A stretch of DNA of 64,000 nt. Origin: JAVJST01 sp965229715. GTDB lineage: Bacteria; Pseudomonadota; Alphaproteobacteria; Rhodospirillales; Casp-alpha2. The stretch covers positions 372,001-436,000 of the forward strand of contig CBDDJL010000002.1 of the NCBI GenBank assembly GCA_965229715.1, written 5' to 3'. The notes below the pieces were generated by a model, which worked only from the letters and a program-made list of their open reading frames with translations, did not search any database and was not told the origin of the DNA. Each line of letters opens with the position of its first letter. The first letter of the stretch is position 1. Shown in pieces: positions 15,804 to 24,049 of the stretch. Made by a program: the position numbers and the translations under genes.

Positions 15804-16808
15804 ATGCAACGAATCTTCTCTGGCGTTCAGCCGACCGGCAATCTGCATCTCGGCAACTATCTCGGCGCGATCCGCAACTGGGTCCGGTTGCAGGACACGT
15901 ATGAGTGCATCTTCTGTGTCGTCGATCTTCACGCCATCACGGTGTGGCAGGATCCGGAACAGCTACGTGCCAGCACCCGCGAAGTCGCCGCCGCGATGAT
16001 CGCGGCGGGCGTCGACGCGGACCGGCATACCGTCTTCAATCAAAGTCAGGTTCCGGCGCACGCCGAGCTGGCCTGGGTTTTCAATTGCGTGGCGCGGCTT
16101 GGCTGGCTCAACCGGATGACCCAGTTCAAGGAGAAGGCTGGCAAGAATGCCGAAAAATCGTCGGCGGGACTCTATGTCTATCCCAACCTGATGGCGGCCG
16201 ATATTCTCGCCTACAAGGCGACGCACGTTCCTGTCGGCGAGGATCAGAAACAGCACCTGGAACTCGCACGCGACATCGCGCAGAAATTCAACAACGATTT
16301 CGGCGTTGAGTTCTTTCCGCTGATCGAGCCGATCATTCAGGGTCCGGCGACGCGTGTTATGTCGCTACGCGACGGCGCCAACAAGATGAGTAAATCCGAC
16401 CCGTCGGACATGTCGCGGATCAACATGATCGACAGCGCAGATGACATCGCCAAGAAGATCAGAAAAGCGCGGACCGACCCCGAACCATTGCCCGAATCGA
16501 TTGGCGGCTTCGAAGGCCGCGCCGAAGCGGCAAATCTTGTCGGTATTTACGCCGCGCTGGCCGACACGACGAGCGAGCAGGTTCTGGCGGCGTTCGGCGG
16601 CAAGCCGTTCTCGGCGTTCAAGCCCGCACTCGCCGATCTGGCGGTCTACAAGCTGGGGCCGGTGCAGGAGGAGATGCGCCGTCTGGTCGCAGCACCGGAT
16701 CACGTCGATGCTATTCTCGCGCGTGGTGCGGAGCGCGCGCGTGCAATTTCAAACCCCATCATCCGCGACGTTCATGATATCATCGGCTTCCTGCGTCCGT
16801 CGTCTTGA
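15804..16808 (+). CDS. trpS: Tryptophanyl-tRNA synthetase
   Basis: 334 residues, the standard length of bacterial TrpRS. Class I synthetase motifs are intact: the HIGH-type motif in GVQPTGNLHLGNYLGAI at the N terminus and KMSKS in DGANKMSKSDPSD. It charges tRNA-Trp in the cytoplasm. It is divergent from the repeat-protein gene, with a 195-bp intergenic region in which no convincing operator was found. Confidence 0.98.
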   Translation: MQRIFSGVQPTGNLHLGNYLGAIRNWVRLQDTYECIFCVVDLHAITVWQDPEQLRASTREVAAAMIAAGVDADRHTVFNQSQVPAHAELAWVFNCVARLGWLNRMTQFKEKAGKNAEKSSAGLYVYPNLMAADILAYKATHVPVGEDQKQHLELARDIAQKFNNDFGVEFFPLIEPIIQGPATRVMSLRDGANKMSKSDPSDMSRINMIDSADDIAKKIRKARTDPEPLPESIGGFEGRAEAANLVGIYAALADTTSEQVLAAFGGKPFSAFKPALADLAVYKLGPVQEEMRRLVAAPDHVDAILARGAERARAISNPIIRDVHDIIGFLRPSS

Positions 16809-16890
16809 GCCGCCGGGTTCTTGACGCGGCTGCCGACCGCGACCACATGAAAGACCACACACGCAGCTGCGAAATAGATGGAATCGACGC

Positions 16891-17454
16891 ATGTTTATTC
16901 AGACCGAATCAACGCCGAATCCGGCGACCCTGAAGTTTCTTCCCGGCAAGCCGGTAATGGCCAACGGGACCGCGAATTTCCCGACGGTGGATGAGGCCGC
17001 GGCATCGCCGTTGGCCAAGCGAATCTTTGCCGTCGACGGGGTGACCGGCGTTTTCCTCGGCGCTGATTTCGTGACGGCGACCAAGGACGACGGGCAGGAC
17101 TGGGACGTCCTGAAGCCACGCGTGCTCAGTGCCATCATGGATCATTTCACCTCCGGCGATCCCGCCGTTACCGGTGAAACCGAAGAATCAGGTGCGTCGG
17201 ATGCCGGCGAAGATTCCGAAATCGTGACGCAAATCAAGGAATTGCTGGACACCCGGGTGCGCCCCGCTGTGGCCCAGGATGGCGGCGATATCGTTTTTCA
17301 GGGGTTCGAGGACGGTATCGTTTATCTGCACATGCAGGGTGCCTGCGCCGGATGCCCGAGCTCGACCGCGACCCTCAAATACGGCATCGAGAACATGCTC
17401 CGGTACTATTTGCCGGAAGTCCGCGAGGTCAGACCGGTCGAACAGCCCTACTGA
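16891..17454 (+). CDS. Nfu/NifU-type Fe-S scaffold protein
   Basis: 187 residues with two domains: the N-terminal Nfu domain (MFIQTESTPNPATLKFLPGKPV, about 1-88) and the C-terminal NifU-like domain with CAGCPSST (Cys-x-x-Cys, about 148-151) that binds an Fe-S cluster in family members. It lacks the IscU-like domain of true nitrogenase NifU, so a role in delivering clusters to apoproteins is expected. A TTGACG hexamer at 16821-16826 could be part of its promoter. Confidence 0.93.
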   Translation: MFIQTESTPNPATLKFLPGKPVMANGTANFPTVDEAAASPLAKRIFAVDGVTGVFLGADFVTATKDDGQDWDVLKPRVLSAIMDHFTSGDPAVTGETEESGASDAGEDSEIVTQIKELLDTRVRPAVAQDGGDIVFQGFEDGIVYLHMQGACAGCPSSTATLKYGIENMLRYYLPEVREVRPVEQPY

Positions 17455-17695
17455 TTTTGGCCGCATGGCCATATCAAATCTGTAATGCGGAAAATACCCA
17501 TATGGAAAAACTTCGCCCTATTGGGTAGAAGAAGACTTGCCGGCCAGATGTTCCGACGCACATGGGGGAGCCGAGCAAGGCCAGACGCTCCTCCAGCAGA
17601 ATGAACCGACCCGATCCAAACTGGATAGAGAACGGACATTGACATCGAACCGACGTGATACGGTCCAAGAGGGCCTGCCGGCTTTCATCCGCAAC

Positions 17696-18664
17696 ATGAG
17701 CCCGTTCGAACGCATAGCCGCCACCACACTGGCGGGCGTTGTCGCCGCCGGCGTTGTCGCGGCATCAGTGTTCCCGCCGTCGGGCGGCACTGGCGCGCCA
17801 CGCGCGGCATTCGACCTCGAGAGCGTTTTGCGCCTCGAGCCGGTGCCGACGGTACCGGTTATCGCCGCCAGTCTTGAGGCGCCGGGCGCACGGGCGGGCC
17901 TCACGGTTGCCGAGGTGCGAAAAGCGCTCTCATACGATCTCGATAACATCGCCCAGGGCGATGCGTTGGTTCCGCGAGTCTTCATCAAGGAAATGCCGGC
18001 CGATCTCGATGAGGTTGCCGAGGTTTCGCTGAAGAAATCTGTCTTCTTTAAAAGCGTTTTACCCATGGTGTTGCACGTCAATGAAGAGCTGCTTCGCGAT
18101 CGCGCGCGCCTGCAGGATATTCACGCACGCAAGACAGCGGGCGAGAAAATCAAGTCGGAAGACCGCCTTTGGCTGGCGATGATGAGCGACCGTTATGAAG
18201 TCGAGCGTGGCAATATCAAAACGCTGTTGCGTCGCGTCGATATCATTCCTCCCTCGCTGGCATTGGCCCAGGCGGCAAAGGAAAGCGGTTGGGGCACGTC
18301 GCGGTTCGCCGTCGAAGGCAACGCGCTGTTCGGTCAGTGGACATGGTCCGAAGAACACGGCATTGCCCCGAAAGACCGGGAAGAAGGCGAGGACCACCTT
18401 GTCCGGCAGTTCGATACGCCGATGGACTCGGTTCGTGCCTACATGCGCAATCTCAACACCCACCCGGCCTATCGCGAGCTCCGGGCCATGCGTGCCGAAA
18501 TGCGCGCCAAGGACGAGGATATTGACGGGATTGCCCTTGCCGAGGGTCTCGAGCGCTATAGCGAGCTTGGCATGGAGTACGTTGAGCGTATCCGCAGCAT
18601 GATCAGCTACAACGAGCTTAGCGTTTTCGACGATGCCAAGCTCAGCGATCTGCCCTCGATCTAG
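17696..18664 (+). CDS. Membrane-anchored glucosaminidase (Bax-like)
   Basis: 322 residues from ATG 17696; in-frame TTG codons at 17639 and 17537 are alternative starts and none has a clear Shine-Dalgarno, so the N terminus is uncertain. A hydrophobic segment just after the start (ATTLAGVVAAGVVAASVF) acts as signal anchor. The C-terminal glucosaminidase domain is recognisable by IIPPSLALAQAAKESGWGTSRFAVEGNALFGQW, with the likely catalytic Glu in KESGWG and the Bax-type NALFGQWTW. Probably cleaves N-acetylglucosamine linkages in peptidoglycan in the periplasm. Confidence 0.85.
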   Translation: MSPFERIAATTLAGVVAAGVVAASVFPPSGGTGAPRAAFDLESVLRLEPVPTVPVIAASLEAPGARAGLTVAEVRKALSYDLDNIAQGDALVPRVFIKEMPADLDEVAEVSLKKSVFFKSVLPMVLHVNEELLRDRARLQDIHARKTAGEKIKSEDRLWLAMMSDRYEVERGNIKTLLRRVDIIPPSLALAQAAKESGWGTSRFAVEGNALFGQWTWSEEHGIAPKDREEGEDHLVRQFDTPMDSVRAYMRNLNTHPAYRELRAMRAEMRAKDEDIDGIALAEGLERYSELGMEYVERIRSMISYNELSVFDDAKLSDLPSI

Positions 18665-18686
18665 GTCCGAAAGCCGCTCGCAGCGA

Positions 18687-19778
18687 TCAGCCGCCCGGCA
18701 CCACGAACTGTCTGCCGAACCAGTGCCACCGTCCGGCATTTTCACCGCGCGCGGGCAGCGTGCAGTTGAGCCGGGAGCGGCCCGGTGGGAAGGGTTGTTC
18801 GGCGCGGACCTCGATCCGCGAACCGAGCCGTTCAATCGATGCCGCGCCCTCGTGCGATACGAAGCACGTCAACGAGTCGAGATCGCCGATGTCCTGCGTG
18901 ACCGTAAAGCCCATCGCGGGCGGGTTTTCGAGGCCGGCGGACGGCCGCAGCGCCATATTTTCCGGCGTCACGTCGGCCGTCGGAATCGGCAGGGCATTGA
19001 CCGCCGTACGAAACCGGCCCATGTCGGCGTATTTCTCGTTGAGCGGAAATCGTGGCAGATAAAACCAATCGTCTGACGCGCCGAATGCACCCGAGTGCTG
19101 GCCGAACGCCGCTTTGTATCCGGCATCGCGGACAATTTCGATGACGCCGAGCGAGGCCTCGCCATAGGGATACGCGAAAAGTTCCGGCACCTTACCAAGT
19201 TCCGCTTCGACACGGGCATTCGATTCGGCAACCTCTCGGCGGTTGCGCTCGGCGTCCGCCCAAGGCATGTGCAAATGCGTGACCGTGTGGCCGCCGATCT
19301 CGACGCCCGCTGCCTGCATCTCGCGCAACTGATCCCACGACATCATGTCGTCCAGACCTTCGTCTATCGGACCAGAAGATACGAACAGGGTAAATGGCAG
19401 GCCGGCGTCCCGGAGCCGCGGCCAGCCGCCCGTGTAGATGGTCTCGTAGGCATCGTCGATGGTGATCGCCACGGTTCGATCCGGCAGTGCCTCGCCGGCT
19501 GCCAGGCGGTCGACGATCGTGCTCAAATGCATGACCGTGTAATCGCCATTCGTCAGCTCGGCGATGTGTTGGTCGAGCTGTTCCAACGTGACATTGGTCG
19601 ACGGATATCGGCTGTCGCCGAAGCGATGGTACATCAGCACAACGGCCGATGACTGTTCTGCGGCGAACGCGCTGTGCGGAAGCGTGCCGAACGCACCCGC
19701 CGTCAGGGTAGCGGCGATCAGGATGGCGAAAAAAAAGTCACGCATTCCGCGCAGTGTTGTGGCGGTTGTCTCGAACAT
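18687..19778 (-). CDS. Exported polysaccharide deacetylase family protein
   Basis: About 363 residues; starts at 19793 (GTG), 19778 (ATG) or 19745 (ATG) are possible. A signal peptide follows MRDFFFAILIAATLTAGA and ends near AFA-AEQ. The NodB-homology domain contains LMYHRFGDSRYPSTNV, the metal/catalytic motif TIDDAYETIYT (Asp-Asp) and the zinc-binding HTVTHLHMPW (H-x-x-x-H type). The C-terminal ~110 residues form a separate, unassigned region with two Cys. Deacetylates an N-acetylated polysaccharide, substrate unknown. It converges with the glucosaminidase gene. Confidence 0.87.
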   Translation of the reverse strand: MFETTATTLRGMRDFFFAILIAATLTAGAFGTLPHSAFAAEQSSAVVLMYHRFGDSRYPSTNVTLEQLDQHIAELTNGDYTVMHLSTIVDRLAAGEALPDRTVAITIDDAYETIYTGGWPRLRDAGLPFTLFVSSGPIDEGLDDMMSWDQLREMQAAGVEIGGHTVTHLHMPWADAERNRREVAESNARVEAELGKVPELFAYPYGEASLGVIEIVRDAGYKAAFGQHSGAFGASDDWFYLPRFPLNEKYADMGRFRTAVNALPIPTADVTPENMALRPSAGLENPPAMGFTVTQDIGDLDSLTCFVSHEGAASIERLGSRIEVRAEQPFPPGRSRLNCTLPARGENAGRWHWFGRQFVVPGG

Positions 19779-19901
19779 GTCATGCTTATGCACGAAACCC
19801 GGCGGGTAAGGGAAGCGTTTTTACGACTCGCCCGTTGTGCAAGAGCTTGATTCAACAGGGCTTACCGAAAACGGCCCAAAGCCAAATGAACGGAGGATTT
19901 C

Positions 19902-20489
19902 ATGACCGAACTCGACGCCGCAGGCCTCGATCTATTGTTCAACGATGCCCGCACGTACAACGAGTGGCGCGACGAACCGATTGCCAGCGGGTTGTTGGAA
20001 GAAGTCTGGTCGCTGGCCCGTATGGCGCCGACGAGTGCCAATTGCAGTCCGGCCCGTATCGTCTTCGTCTGCAGCGCCGAAGCCAAGGAGCGCCTGCGCC
20101 CGTGTCTGGCGGAAGGCAACGTCGACAAGACCATGGCCGCGCCGGCGACCGCGATCATTGGCTACGATATGACGTTCTACGAGAGATTGCCGGAGTTGTT
20201 TCCCCATACGGATGCCCGTTCGTGGTTCGTCGGCAACGATGACCTGATTACCGAGACCGCGTTCCGCAACGGATCGCTCCAGGGCGCCTATCTGATCATG
20301 GCCGCCCGCTCACTTGGCCTCGATTGCGGGCCGATGTCCGGCTTCGACAACGACAAGGTCGATGCGGCGTTCTTCGCGGAAACCGACGTGAAGAGCAACT
20401 TTCTCTGCAATCTCGGTTACGGCAAGCCGGATAATCTGCATCCACGCTCGCCGCGGCTGGCTTTCGATCAGGCCTGCTCCGTTCTGTGA
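19902..20489 (+). CDS. Malonic semialdehyde reductase/nitroreductase family (RutE/HadB-like)
   Basis: 195 residues, the RutE length. The N-terminal DLLFNDARTYNEWRDEPI and the FMN-binding LARMAPTSANCSPARIVFV plus the ending NLGYGKPDNLHPRSPRL are diagnostic of the RutE/HadB nitroreductase branch. RutE reduces malonic semialdehyde to 3-hydroxypropionate during pyrimidine breakdown. No rut genes are nearby, so the substrate is not fixed by context. Its stop overlaps the tsaB start (GTGA). Confidence 0.88.
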   Translation: MTELDAAGLDLLFNDARTYNEWRDEPIASGLLEEVWSLARMAPTSANCSPARIVFVCSAEAKERLRPCLAEGNVDKTMAAPATAIIGYDMTFYERLPELFPHTDARSWFVGNDDLITETAFRNGSLQGAYLIMAARSLGLDCGPMSGFDNDKVDAAFFAETDVKSNFLCNLGYGKPDNLHPRSPRLAFDQACSVL

Positions 20490-21166
20490 CACGCCGGGTT
20501 CTTGGCATCGATTCGGCGAGCGGCGCCTGTTCGGCGGCGTTGCTGGTCGGCGGTGCCACTGTGGCAAATCGCTTCGAAATCATGCAGCGCGGCCAGGCCG
20601 AAGCACTGGCGCCGATGGTCGACGGCGTCATGAACGATGCCGGCGTGACAGCGGATGACCTCGATCTGATCGGCGTGACCGTCGGCCCGGGCGCGTTTAC
20701 CGGCGTCAGAATCGGTCTTGCCGCCGCCCGTGCGCTCGGTCTTGCCAGCAACACCCCAGTTGCCGGCATTACCACGTTCTCGGCCGTCGCCGCGGCCTGC
20801 CCCGATGGGGACCGCGACGCCAGGGCGCTCCTCGTCGTCATCGAATCGCGGCGCGACGATCATTTTCTGCAGTTGATCGGTGCTGGTGGCATAGCACTGG
20901 CCGAGCCGCGTGCGCTCGACGCATCGGATGTCCCGGCTTACGTCGGCGATCATGTCGGTTCGAACGGCGTGCGCCTCATCGGGGACGGTGCGGCGCGACT
21001 GTTTGAGGCAGGGGTGCTCACCGGTGCGATTCTCGGCGACGGCCCGGGCCTGCCGGATGCACGGCACGTCGCCGCGTTGGCCGCCCGCGTAAGCCCGGAA
21101 GCCATGAAACCGCCGATACCGCTTTATCTGCGTCCGCCGGATGTCGCGATACCCGCCGGGACGTGA
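20486..21166 (+). CDS. tsaB: tRNA N6-threonylcarbamoyladenosine biosynthesis protein TsaB
   Basis: 226 residues from GTG 20486. The ASKHA-fold N terminus (RVLGIDSASGACSAALL) and the interface segment VTVGPGAFTGVRIGLAAARAL are conserved TsaB features. It partners TsaD and TsaE in making t6A37 in tRNAs. It overlaps the RutE-like gene by 4 bp. The rimI acetyltransferase gene that often follows tsaB in alphaproteobacteria is not present here; a leftward tusA-like gene takes that place. Confidence 0.93.
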   Translation: MTRRVLGIDSASGACSAALLVGGATVANRFEIMQRGQAEALAPMVDGVMNDAGVTADDLDLIGVTVGPGAFTGVRIGLAAARALGLASNTPVAGITTFSAVAAACPDGDRDARALLVVIESRRDDHFLQLIGAGGIALAEPRALDASDVPAYVGDHVGSNGVRLIGDGAARLFEAGVLTGAILGDGPGLPDARHVAALAARVSPEAMKPPIPLYLRPPDVAIPAGT

Positions 21167-21176
21167 CCGGTGTGGA

Positions 21177-21455
21177 TCAGACTTTCTTCAGGTGCAGGAT
21201 GTGCGGTCCGGCCGACGGCCCATCCGGGTCTTCGGCTTCGAGAGACAGCACGTCGTGACCGTATTCACGAACCGAGCGCGGCACGTTGTCCAGTGGCTCT
21301 TCGCCCTGCAGGCGAACCGCAGCCGTTTCGCCGGTCGACATGCGCTCGATCAGCAGTTTGGTCCGCACGAAGGTCATCGGGCAGATCTGATCGGTAATGT
21401 CGAGGTAATGATCGGCCTCGATACTTTGCATGTCCGCAGTTTTATTGGCTAACAT
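21177..21455 (-). CDS. TusA-family sulfurtransferase
   Basis: 92 residues from ATG 21455 (AAGG upstream); an in-frame TTG at 21479 is less likely. The core LDITDQICPMTFVRTKLLIERMSTGE is the TusA fold with the conserved persulfide Cys in CPMT (usually CPxP). Family members relay sulfur for tRNA thiolation, cofactor synthesis or sulfur oxidation. It stands alone and divergent from mucR; cysK-moeB-dsrE at the right end of the window is the only other sulfur-related group. Confidence 0.88.
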   Translation of the reverse strand: MLANKTADMQSIEADHYLDITDQICPMTFVRTKLLIERMSTGETAAVRLQGEEPLDNVPRSVREYGHDVLSLEAEDPDGPSAGPHILHLKKV

Positions 21456-21487
21456 CGAAACGCCTTGAAAAACACGCAACCATATTC

Positions 21488-21517
21488 TTGGTTGCAGGAT
21501 TACCCTATATTTATAGT
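21488..21517 (+). promoter_or_regulatory. Candidate promoter in the tusA-mucR divergent region
   Basis: TTGGTT (21488-21493), 18-bp spacer, TATAGT (21512-21517). The -10 lies within CTATA-TT-TATAG (21505-21516), a symmetrical AT-rich element able to serve both divergent genes and to be a MucR contact site. Functional assignment is inference. Confidence 0.4.
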
Positions 21518-21581
21518 ATCCGGCCAGCGGAACAACGGGTCAGCCGACATTCCGATGCTTTTGTAAACTTGGACCGACGCC

Positions 21582-22004
21582 ATGACGGACAAACCGACAA
21601 CAACGGAATTGCTTGAACTGACGACGGACATTGTCGCCGCGCACGTCGGCAACAACACCGTTGCGCCAGCCGATCTGCCGCAGCTCATCAACGACGTGTA
21701 TAGGACACTCTCCGGGGTCGGCGATCAGGGGATGCAGACGGAAAGGCCGAAACCCGCGGTCGCAGTAAAGAAGTCGGTGTTTCCCGATCATCTGATCTGC
21801 CTCGAGGACGGCAAGAAGCTGAAAATGCTGAAGCGTCATCTGCGGACGGCCTACGGCATGTCGCCGGATGACTATCGCGAAAAGTGGGGCTTGCCGGCAG
21901 ACTATCCGATGGTCGCGCCCAACTACGCCCGTCAGCGCAGCAACCTCGCCAAGAAGATCGGCCTCGGCACGAAACCGGCCAAGCGCAAGAAGGCGAAACG
22001 GTGA
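21582..22004 (+). CDS. MucR/Ros-family zinc-finger transcriptional regulator
   Basis: 140 residues. The Ros/MucR zinc finger is clear: DHLICLEDGKKLKMLKRHLRTAYGMSPDDYREKWGLP, with the Cys and distal His residues, followed by the YARQRSNLAKKIGLG basic tail. MucR proteins are alphaproteobacterial heterochromatin-like regulators that bind AT-rich DNA and control surface polysaccharide, motility and cell-cycle genes. The upstream region is AT-rich, consistent with autoregulation. It precedes fur by 34 bp and may be co-transcribed. Confidence 0.93.
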   Translation: MTDKPTTTELLELTTDIVAAHVGNNTVAPADLPQLINDVYRTLSGVGDQGMQTERPKPAVAVKKSVFPDHLICLEDGKKLKMLKRHLRTAYGMSPDDYREKWGLPADYPMVAPNYARQRSNLAKKIGLGTKPAKRKKAKR

Positions 22005-22038
22005 TCCCGTCCCGCGTCATGTTCAGAAAGGCGCTCTG

Positions 22039-22497
22039 ATGGCCGGCGGTGCGGTTAGCCGAATCGAACAGGCCTGTCGCGAACGCGGCATCAAGATGAC
22101 CGTTCAACGCCGCGTTATCGCCGAAGTTCTGTCCAATGCCGACGATCATCCCGACGTCCAGGAATTGCACCGCCGCGCCGCCGCGATCGACGATCGCATT
22201 AGTCTTGCGACCGTTTATCGCACCGTCCGCCTTTTCGAGGAGGAAAATATCCTGGAACGGCATGACTTCGGCGACGGTCTGGCGCGGTACGAGGAGAGCC
22301 CCGAAGAGCATCACGACCACCTGATCAACGTTCGTACCGGTGAAGTGATCGAGTTCCACAACGAACGGATCGAGGCCCTGCAGGAAGAAATCGCGGCCGC
22401 ACACGGCCTGAAGCTCGTCGGTCATCGCATGGAATTGTTCGGTGTGCCGGCCAAGCCGGGCAGCGGACGTAGGCGCACGGCCAAGAAGAAACTTTGA
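22039..22497 (+). CDS. fur: Fur-family ferric/metal uptake regulator
   Basis: 152 residues from ATG 22039 (AGAAAGG upstream). The winged-helix region (MTVQRRVIAEVL, then LATVYRTVRLFEEENIL) and the metal site EEHHDHLINVRTGEVIEF match classical Fur/Mur. In alphaproteobacteria this lineage often responds to manganese or iron and shares iron control with Irr, and an irr gene is present at 43455. Which metal it senses cannot be decided from sequence. It lacks the C-terminal Cys pair typical of structural-zinc Fur proteins. Confidence 0.92.
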   Translation: MAGGAVSRIEQACRERGIKMTVQRRVIAEVLSNADDHPDVQELHRRAAAIDDRISLATVYRTVRLFEEENILERHDFGDGLARYEESPEEHHDHLINVRTGEVIEFHNERIEALQEEIAAAHGLKLVGHRMELFGVPAKPGSGRRRTAKKKL

Positions 22498-22519
22498 TGA
22501 AAGCGAATTCCCCGTTTCT

Positions 22520-22547
22520 TGACAGGCAGTTAATCGGTGATAACTTG
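22520..22547 (+). promoter_or_regulatory. Candidate promoter for the miaB operon
   Basis: A perfect -35 TTGACA (22520-22525), 16-bp spacer and TAACTT (22542-22547). It sits after fur and 130 bp before miaB. The exact -35 is persuasive, the -10 is weak (3 of 6). A 19-codon ORF (22609-22668) lies between it and miaB. Confidence 0.5.
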
Positions 22548-22608
22548 AAACCGAGATTGGTTGATCGAGAGGACATCGACACGAGCACCGAGCGAATGGC
22601 GAGACCGT

Positions 22609-22668
22609 ATGGCCGCTAGACCTGAACCGGGACGCGTTATCCGCTTTCCCAAGCACGCTCGCGACTAA
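22609..22668 (+). CDS. Possible 19-codon leader ORF upstream of miaB
   Basis: ATG 22609 to TAA 22668 encodes MAARPEPGRVIRFPKHARD, ending 11 bp before miaB. GGAC and GAGA motifs upstream are weak ribosome-binding candidates. Basic, no hydrophobic segment. It could be a translated leader, a relic, or chance; the short length makes the last quite possible. Confidence 0.25.
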   Translation: MAARPEPGRVIRFPKHARD

Positions 22669-22679
22669 TCCGTCCGATC

Positions 22680-24035
22680 ATGGAAAAAACCCTTTTTATC
22701 AAAACCTACGGCTGCCAGATGAACGTCTACGACTCGGATCGTATGGCGGATCTGCTTGCGCCGCTCGGCTATGGTGCGACGGACGACCCGTCGTCCGCCG
22801 ACATGATCATTCTCAACACCTGCCACATCCGTGAGAAGGCCGCCGAGAAGGTTTTTTCGGAACTCGGACGGCTGCGTCAGATGAAGGAAGAGCGTCGAAC
22901 TGCCGGGCGCGACACGATCATCGCCGTTGCGGGTTGCGTGGCACAGGCCGAGGGCGAGGAAATCGTTCGCCGCGCGCCCTACGTCGACATGGTGTTCGGC
23001 CCACAGGCCTATCACCGTCTGCCGGAAATGGTCGCCAGGGCGGCGCGGGCCGGCGGCGCGGTTCTGGACACCGACTTTCCGGTCGAATCGAAGTTCGATC
23101 ATATGCCCGGCAGCGCCCGGGTCGAGGGCAGCGCGGCATTCCTGACCATCCAGGAAGGTTGCGACAAGTTCTGTACGTTCTGTGTCGTACCCTACACGCG
23201 GGGCGCGGAGTTTTCGCGGCCCGTAACCGAGGTCATCCGCGAGGCGCGAACGCTGGCCGATGCCGGTGCGCGGGAGATCACGCTTCTGGGTCAGAACGTC
23301 AATGCCTATCACGGCGCGACGGATGGCGGCGGCGAGTGGGGCCTGGGCCGGTTGGTCCGGGCACTGGCCGATGTCCCTGGACTCGAGCGTATTCGCTACA
23401 CGACGTCCTATCCGGCAGAGGTCGACGAGGAATTGATCGCCGCGCACCGAGACGTGCCGGAAATGATGCCGTTCCTGCATCTGCCGGTGCAGTCGGGATC
23501 CGATAGCGTGCTCAAGGCCATGAACCGCCGTCACAACGCCGACGATTACCGCCGCCTGGTCGAGCGGTTGCGCACGGCCCGACCCGATATCGCGCTTTCA
23601 TCGGATTTCATTGTCGGTTTTCCGGGCGAGACCGATGCGGATTTCGAGGCGACCATGAAGCTGGTCGACGACATCGGTTTCGTGCAGGCGTTCTCGTTCA
23701 AGTACAGCCCGCGTCCGGGGACGCCCGCCGCGGCGATGCCGAACCAGGTGCCGGAGGCCGAAAAATCGGCCCGGCTCTCGGCGCTGCAGTCATTGCTCGA
23801 AAGCCAGCAATCGGTATTCAACGACGCCTGTCGGGGCCGTACGCTCCCGGTCCTGCTCGAACGACGGGGGCGCCATGCCGGTCAGCTGGTCGGCCGCAGC
23901 CCGTACATGCAGGCAGTACACCTCGAGGCATCGGATGACATGCTCGGTCGAATTGCCGACGTCACCATTGTCGAAACCCATCCGAACAGTCTTCGCGGCG
24001 AATTGACACGCGCGCCCGAACGATTGTCGGCCTAG
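22680..24035 (+). CDS. miaB: tRNA-2-methylthio-N6-dimethylallyladenosine synthase MiaB
   Basis: 451 residues. N-terminal UPF0004 domain with three cluster cysteines (GCQMNVYDSDRM, NTCHIREKA, AGCVAQAEG), then the radical-SAM CxxxCxxC in CDKFCTFCVVPYTRG, and a C-terminal TRAM domain (about 385-445). It installs the methylthio group on i6A37 of tRNAs using two Fe-S clusters. First gene of miaB-phoH-ybeY-corC-lnt. The usual alphaproteobacterial plsC gene is not found between fur and miaB. Confidence 0.97.
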   Translation: MEKTLFIKTYGCQMNVYDSDRMADLLAPLGYGATDDPSSADMIILNTCHIREKAAEKVFSELGRLRQMKEERRTAGRDTIIAVAGCVAQAEGEEIVRRAPYVDMVFGPQAYHRLPEMVARAARAGGAVLDTDFPVESKFDHMPGSARVEGSAAFLTIQEGCDKFCTFCVVPYTRGAEFSRPVTEVIREARTLADAGAREITLLGQNVNAYHGATDGGGEWGLGRLVRALADVPGLERIRYTTSYPAEVDEELIAAHRDVPEMMPFLHLPVQSGSDSVLKAMNRRHNADDYRRLVERLRTARPDIALSSDFIVGFPGETDADFEATMKLVDDIGFVQAFSFKYSPRPGTPAAAMPNQVPEAEKSARLSALQSLLESQQSVFNDACRGRTLPVLLERRGRHAGQLVGRSPYMQAVHLEASDDMLGRIADVTIVETHPNSLRGELTRAPERLSA

Positions 24036-24049
24036 ATGCGAGGCGCTTG

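Noticed and set aside
17518..18081. Leftward 187-codon frame at the start of the glucosaminidase gene
   Set aside because: Ser/Thr/Arg-rich shadow; the sense strand has the conserved glucosaminidase domain.
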